64,000 bases of DNA from Adineta ricciae (Eukaryota > Rotifera > Eurotatoria > Adinetida > Adinetidae): contig CAJNOJ010000085.1 in NCBI GenBank assembly GCA_905250025.1, positions 248,001 through 312,000 of the forward strand. Direction: 5' to 3'. The translations under genes were made by a program, and so were the position numbers. Below are positions 58,977 through 64,000 of this stretch, piece by piece (position 1 is the first letter of the stretch; each line of letters begins with the position of its first letter). A model generated the notes under the pieces. It had not been told where the DNA came from. It worked only from the letters and a program-made list of their open reading frames with translations, and searched no databases.

Positions 58977-60701
58977 TTACGATGTACTATGCATCGGTGT
59001 TGTTGTTGCGTCGTCTGCTGTTGGAGAATCGTTGAGGAAGTTGAAACAAAGAATTGTATCATCATGTGAACTGGAAACAATTTGAAATTCATCAAATTGT
59101 AGACGAAATACTCGTCCTGTATGTTCTGTTAAGGTACGGATACACAATGACGATTGAGAACGTGGATCAAGAGCTGCAACTAAATCCCAAACTTTGATTT
59201 TACCTAATGACAAAAAATCAAAACGAACGAAAAATCATCATTTCATCTCGAATAGATTCTTTTACCATCATATGCTCCGGAAACAATGCGTTTGGAATCG
59301 AAACGAATGCATCGTACTAATTCATCGTGTCCTTCAAGTATACGTAAACATGCACCGCACTCGATATCCCAAATACGAATTGTATTATCTGATGAACCGC
59401 TGACGACGATCTTGTCACGATATTGTAAACAAGCAATTCCACGTTTATGTCCGAGTAATGTTCGTACAAATTCACATGTAGTCGTATCCTATGATTAAAC
59501 GAAACAAAGCACGTCGAAATTTTCCTTTCAAGTCAATAAACCTACCCAAACTTTGATAGTTCGGTCTCCACTTGCACTGACAATATATTTCTCATCGAAA
59601 TCTACGACATTTACAGCTGCCCGGTGTCCAACTAATACTCGTCGAATAGTTATATCTGTCGATGAATTCATTTGCCAGACAGCTATCGAGCGATCTTTTG
59701 AACACGTTACCATTGTTCCATCACAAAATCGAAGATGAAGAACGGCTTCACAGTGATGTAGCAATGTATTGATCAATTCTCCTGTTTTCACATTCCATAC
59801 ACGTACTGTTGAGTCTGATGAGCCAGTCACAATGACTTTTTCATCATATTGTAAACACAGCACACTACCATTATGACCAGTTAACACTTTTGTACATTCC
59901 AGAGTTTTCCTATCCCAAATTTTAATTGTATTATCACGAAGACCGCTGATAATCTTTTCATCATCGTATTGAAGACAATAAACACCTTTGCTATTCTGTG
60001 ATCGGCATTGAATTTTTTCGATTTGAAAATTACCCGTTCGCCAATTGGTCTCGATTTGATCGATATCGCGCATGATCTTTGGATATAAATTACGATAGAA
60101 TTCGTGCGTTTTCTGTACTTCATTGGATGTTAAAATTTGACGAAAGAGATATTTTGTCCAACCGCGACGATTAGCTAAACCTTGCCAAAGAGTATCTGAT
60201 TGAACTTTGCCTTCGATAAGTTTCTTCCATAACATTCCTAAACAGGTATCCCATTCATCGATCATCATATCCACACCCTCAAATTCTGTACATACCTGCA
60301 GAGATTACATGATACCATTCTCGACATACAAGTTCAGTTGATACTAACGATCGATCATCTAGATAACCGAGAATTTTTTCAGCTATGTGTTCTAAGCCAC
60401 GCGTTGCTAATTGTCCCACGAAATCTCTTTGCAGCATTGGTAGTAGGAAAGTATTGATTTGTCCATGCTGATGACTATGCATGTGTTTGAGAAGATTTTC
60501 AACAAAAACTAATTGTTCGCGATCGTCCCACGTGGAAAATGTTTCGAGAAAATGTTCACTAGTTTGTTCATAATTAGGCGTGGAAAATTTCTGTGATGGA
60601 TTGCTTGAATATGTGACTAAACAACTAGATGATGATGATGATGACGATGTGAGCATTGGTGAATGATCTTCATTGCCTGAGTTTGATACGGTCGTATCCA
60701 T
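58977..60701 (-). CDS. BTRC: Beta-TrCP / Slimb F-box WD40 protein
   Basis: The start at 60701 ([16 protein letters not shown]) is followed by the D domain ([20 protein letters not shown]), the F-box ([29 protein letters not shown]) and, after a 58-bp intron (60238-60295), [11 protein letters not shown]. Seven WD40 repeats follow ([127 protein letters not shown]). The alignment to vertebrate BTRC is nearly gapless. It is the substrate receptor of an SCF ubiquitin ligase that recognises DSGxxS phosphodegrons, as in beta-catenin and IkB. The last repeat ends CFNFLND instead of IWDFLND. Confidence 0.95.
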
Positions 60702-61421
60702 AATGTTGGATTTACTTGTTTGAAAAGGACGAATGTAAGAAAAACAAACGATATGTTTAATGGATCAATCTGAACTATGAATCAGATGTTCTTCAACGAA
60801 AAAAGCATCTAGAAAAGATTTGATCACAAGTCAGAAATACTGTTGTTGCCAAGGTAGTGCATTTCATGTCAGCTGATGAATGTAGACAAAAGAAAGAGGG
60901 AGTACAGAACACATAAAAAGAGTACGTTTCAATTGCGAAAGAAAAAAGCTTATTTAACGAATAAACAGATGATTGTGACAGATGACACTAGTGACAACAT
61001 TCAATGAGGAAAAATCAAGTGATTGTATTGTATCTGTGTTAAAGAGCGAAAGAAAAAAACAACGTGTCAAATGATGATTTATAGTATTATACTTTCGACT
61101 GAAATGATTAATCATTGTTGTTTACATTACATTGTCGAAGCGAAATTACTAAGTTTTCTAATCTAAAATCAAAGAACATATTTAATATCATATGTAAAAT
61201 GTTTATATTTGTGTTCAAGTAGATATATCATGACGAAAGAAAGTATATGAAAAACGAGATAAAGATCGAAAGAAAACAAACAACGAAACGAACAAGACAA
61301 CATATTTTTAGCTATGTAACCAATAGAACTGTACAAGCGAAGAGAGAGAGAGAGAAGAGAAAAACAACAGGAGAAGATATTTTCGTTTTTTTTTTTCAAT
61401 TTTCATATTGATCATATCGAT
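60702..61421. other. Intergenic region between BTRC and SPOP-like genes
   Basis: Holds the BTRC promoter and the 3' untranslated region of the SPOP-like gene, both on the minus strand. A GA run occurs at about 61343-61355. No exon seen. Confidence 0.4.
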
Positions 61422-63768
61422 TCATCCATCATATTTTGTCGAGTATTTATTTGTCGTTGTTAATGATGTCGAATGATGATGATGAGTAAAATTTTTATTA
61501 TTGTGTTTAGTGATCGTTGGTGTGACGAGTGAACGAAATGCATCGATTATTAACTGTGGATTTTGTTTAGTAAAAGCTAACCAATTGTTTGTTTTCGATA
61601 TTGCTAAAGCATTTGAACGTATAAATGCGAGGATTTGTTGTTTAAGTGCGCTATCGTTCGCTTGATCGCTAACTTCAAGCATTTCGATGGCATTATCGAC
61701 TTTTAACACTTCTAACATAGCTGACTTGGTTAGATCGCGCAATTCGAATAAGTCATATTTTACAGCAGCACGGAAAAGATCAATAGCATTTAAATTATTA
61801 TGAATTTCTTCACTACTACTCGGCAAATGACCTGTGTACATGTAGATTAGCATAGCACGAACGGTGGATGGTTCAAGATCGTCGATATACAAGTCGATGG
61901 GAGGACATTTTAAATTATGATTTAGTCCATTGGAATTGCTTAAACGTATTTGATGAGCGAATGACGATGATCGTGATATTAGTATTGCCTTGTGTGCGTG
62001 AAAGGTTGCCAATGGAGTTATATTGGAGTATTTAATGTAGGATGATTGAACATCGACGTTGTGCTCTTGATCGTGACAGATACATAAACAATGTTTATGA
62101 ATGGATGCTGCACTGGAAGACGATGAACACGTGTCGGAAGAAGATGTTGAACAATCCGAAGACGATGAATGACTAATCTCAGATGAACTATGAGCATTGC
62201 GTAAAAGTAGAGACGTTGTTGAACGAGTCGCTCGTCGCGTTAAAGACGGTTGACATGGACTGGAGATAGATGGAGATGATTCAGAATCTTTGGAAATAAC
62301 TAAAAGTGAAAAAATAAAAACAGCTCTAGAAGTACCGGAAAGTGACAGCATTTCAAACTCTAATTTGTGTTAAGCCTTTTGACCTATAATGTCGAAAATT
62401 GATATTTATCGAATCTTTGGGAGAATCTCTCGTTTATATTAGGATAAAGTTCGTGGCACGCTTTTTAAATACCTGATGATGACTGTTCGTGTTGATCAGA
62501 TATTGGCTCATTGTGAATTGCTTTGGTTTTGTCAGATTTACAGTGACATGATGAACAGGACGGATGTTGCTGTTGTTTAATTGATGTTCGTTTCGTTCGC
62601 GGGCTTCTCCGATGTTCATCGTTGACATTTTCTTGTTGTGATGGCTGTTGTTTTGGTATGACATGAATATGTACATCGGTAAAACGTTCGTCATCTAGAA
62701 GTGTTTTTATTTGACTGGATAAAAGTTCTAAAGATTTATAGCGTTCTTTGTCATCAGTGAATAAACCAGATACAACTGGAGTTGCTGTTGATGAAGCATT
62801 CGACGGATTTGAGTTCATTATTGCCGGTGTTGTAGAAGATGACGCTGATGATGAAGAAGTGGTAGCTTGAGTTTTCGGAACAGTATTCAATGACTGCTGT
62901 TGTGATGCAGGCGGCGGTGGCGGCGGCGGCTGCTGTTGCTGCTGTGGTTGTTGGGGTGCAGGAGGAGGTAAAATTGTTGAAGAATGATGATGGTGATGGT
63001 GATGATGAGACGGATGATATAGATCACTTGTGATTGTTTCCTTCTCATCAACTAGTATCACTCGAACATAGACACGAAGGCGATCATCGGTTAAGAGATC
63101 ATTTCGACGAGAGTTCAGGTAATTGCCATCAAGAAATTCTTCATAAACAAAAACAAAACACGTAAATATATACAAGCGATCATGGAATCAAAAACAAGCG
63201 TTCTGTTCTACCTGAATAACCCCAATCGTTTCCTGATGAAAATGTGTGAAAATTAGTCGAGCGTAACATAACAAGTTCATTATTTCGACTAATAACACTA
63301 AATTCTGCTTTGGCTTTGATGGTAGGCATCGTTCCACTAACATATTTAAGAAATATTGCAATATTATTAGTAGCATGTTGTTTTTCATTTAGACCACGTG
63401 GATACAATTTTAGACTCCAACGAGTATTTGAATAGGGAGTATTCACAGGTGAGAATGTTTCGGATTGTAGACAAGTTGAATTCGCATCATCGATATACGA
63501 TGAAAGATAACTAAAAAGAAGAAATTTGTGTGTTTAGTTCATCAAAAAAAGTGTTCCTTTACTTGATAATCCATAAATGAGAAAATGAGCATAAATGTCG
63601 TTCGGTTCGTGAGGATGAATCGGATTCTGAGAAAGTTCGTTTATGACTTTGTCGAACCGTTGGCGTTGTATTCGTTGATGACGCTGTCGATGACGCCGTT
63701 GTCGAAGTTGAGGTTGATGTGGAAGACGAATTTACATTACCAACCGGTCGATTATTATTATTGTCCAT
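61422..63768 (-). CDS. SPOP-like MATH-BTB protein with long low-complexity insertions
   Basis: Four exons (63563-63768, 63212-63510, 62473-63138, 61422-62299) total 2049 nt, 682 residues. The ATG at 63768 (MDNNNNRPVGNV) follows a TTG-initiated extension that was rejected. The MATH domain is RHLCSFSHLWII, then TRWSLKLYPRGLNEKQ and GNDWGYSEFLDGNYLNSRRN, as in SPOP. A 90-residue linker with His, Pro and Gln runs separates it from the BTB domain. The BTB fold is split: LLSSQIKTLLDDERFTDVHI, then about 150 Ser/Gln-rich residues, then ATFHAHKAILISRSSSFAHQ, YIDDLEPSTVRAMLIYMYTG and the BACK-like end (AIEMLEVSDQANDSALKQQI). SPOP recruits substrates to CUL3 ubiquitin ligases. Confidence 0.85.
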
Positions 63769-63900
63769 CAGGAAATTATCATACAATTACATATTTTCTC
63801 ATTTCGAAATAATCTAAAAACAAAGTTGTGAAAACTGTTGTTAACTTAACGTAACAAGTAACAAATAACTATTCTGTTTTCAACGGAATGAGCTTTATTT

Positions 63901-64000
63901 TTAAGCAACAAAAGTAGTTGGATCAAAACTTGGTTTCTCAGGAAAAGTGCAACCCGATTGCTGAATACATTCGAATGCACAGTAAGCACCAGCTTGAATT
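63901..64000 (-). CDS. C-terminal end of an unidentified gene (cut by right edge)
   Basis: The minus strand at the right edge reads IQAGAYCAFECIQQSGCTFP, then EKPSFDPTTFVA and TAA at 63901-63903. An AATAAA polyadenylation signal begins two bases after the stop (63894-63899 on +). The Cys pattern (C-x3-C-x5-C) and codon use look like real coding sequence, but 32 residues are too few to name the protein. Confidence 0.5.
   Translation of the reverse strand, partial: IQAGAYCAFECIQQSGCTFPEKPSFDPTTFVA

Noticed and set aside
60238-60295. Possible frameshift between the F-box and GMLWKKL in the beta-TrCP gene
   Set aside because: A 58-bp GT-AG intron joins VISA to GMLWKKL exactly as in vertebrate BTRC.
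1-64000. tRNA, rRNA, CRISPR array, intact transposon or viral insertion
   Set aside because: A read for B-box-like GGTTCGAATCC sequence, conserved rRNA stretches, regularly spaced repeats, reverse transcriptase or transposase motifs and long terminal repeats found none that hold up.

Overview
This is an AT-rich eukaryotic nuclear segment. Its genes are packed on both strands and interrupted by many very short introns, mostly 48-60 bp with GT-AG ends. The gene content is animal: a nicotinic-type receptor, a nuclear receptor, neuropeptide-like GPCRs, a CNG channel, stonin, beta-TrCP and SPOP. Compact introns, dense genes and divergent receptor families suggest a bdelloid rotifer (Adineta/Rotaria type). 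That assignment is inference; no marker gene proves it. I see no rRNA, tRNA, CRISPR array or intact transposon. Exon boundaries were worked out by hand from reading frame, splice sites and family alignment from memory. Several multi-exon genes were checked by summing exon lengths to a multiple of three.

Layout. 1-1921 (-): lectin-like membrane protein with WSC-like modules, cut by the left edge. 2321-4067 (+): nicotinic-type Cys-loop receptor. 4193-6370 (-): nuclear receptor with two DNA-binding domains, tail to tail with the receptor. 8275-13909 (+): 19-exon FHIP/FAM160 protein. 14678-15012 (-): 70-residue EF-hand protein. 16382-17407 (-): orphan GPCR. 19882-22198 (-): RING/B-box-like protein with an NHL-like C-terminus. 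23739-24351 (-): dsRNA-binding domain fused to a PrimPol-type zinc finger. 25115-29541 (-): cohesin subunit STAG/SA. 29937-34050 (-): stonin. 34901-35664 (+): unknown protein with His and Asn-Cys motifs. 36981-40856 (-): CNG channel. 41885-42265 (-): small two-exon gene. 44175-44987 (+): four-helix membrane protein. 45188-45814 (+): SNAP-25-like protein. 45843-47862 (-): type I membrane protein. 48535-49675 (-): MGC-starting helical protein. 50672-54592 (-): coatomer beta' (COPB2). 55561-56882 (-): peptide-type GPCR. 58977-60701 (-): beta-TrCP/slimb. 61422-63768 (-): SPOP-like MATH-BTB protein. 63901-64000 (-): end of a further gene.

The genes do not form one pathway. Two themes recur: membrane traffic (FHIP, stonin, COPB2, the SNAP-25-like protein) and signalling or excitability (nicotinic receptor, CNG channel, two GPCRs, EF-hand protein, nuclear receptor). 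Two cullin-RING substrate adaptors, beta-TrCP (CUL1) and an SPOP-like protein (CUL3), are neighbours at the right end.

Most notable observations: (1) a 181-residue protein joining a dsRNA-binding domain to a PrimPol/UL52-type zinc finger with no polymerase core; (2) two 59-bp exons of identical phase that each encode the pore-lining S6 helix of the CNG channel, where joining both gives a stop, so they look mutually exclusive; (3) a nicotinic receptor with Lys at -1' and Val at 9' of M2; (4) a 2DBD nuclear receptor with a CEACKK P-box; (5) an SPOP-like protein whose BTB fold carries an insertion of about 150 residues.
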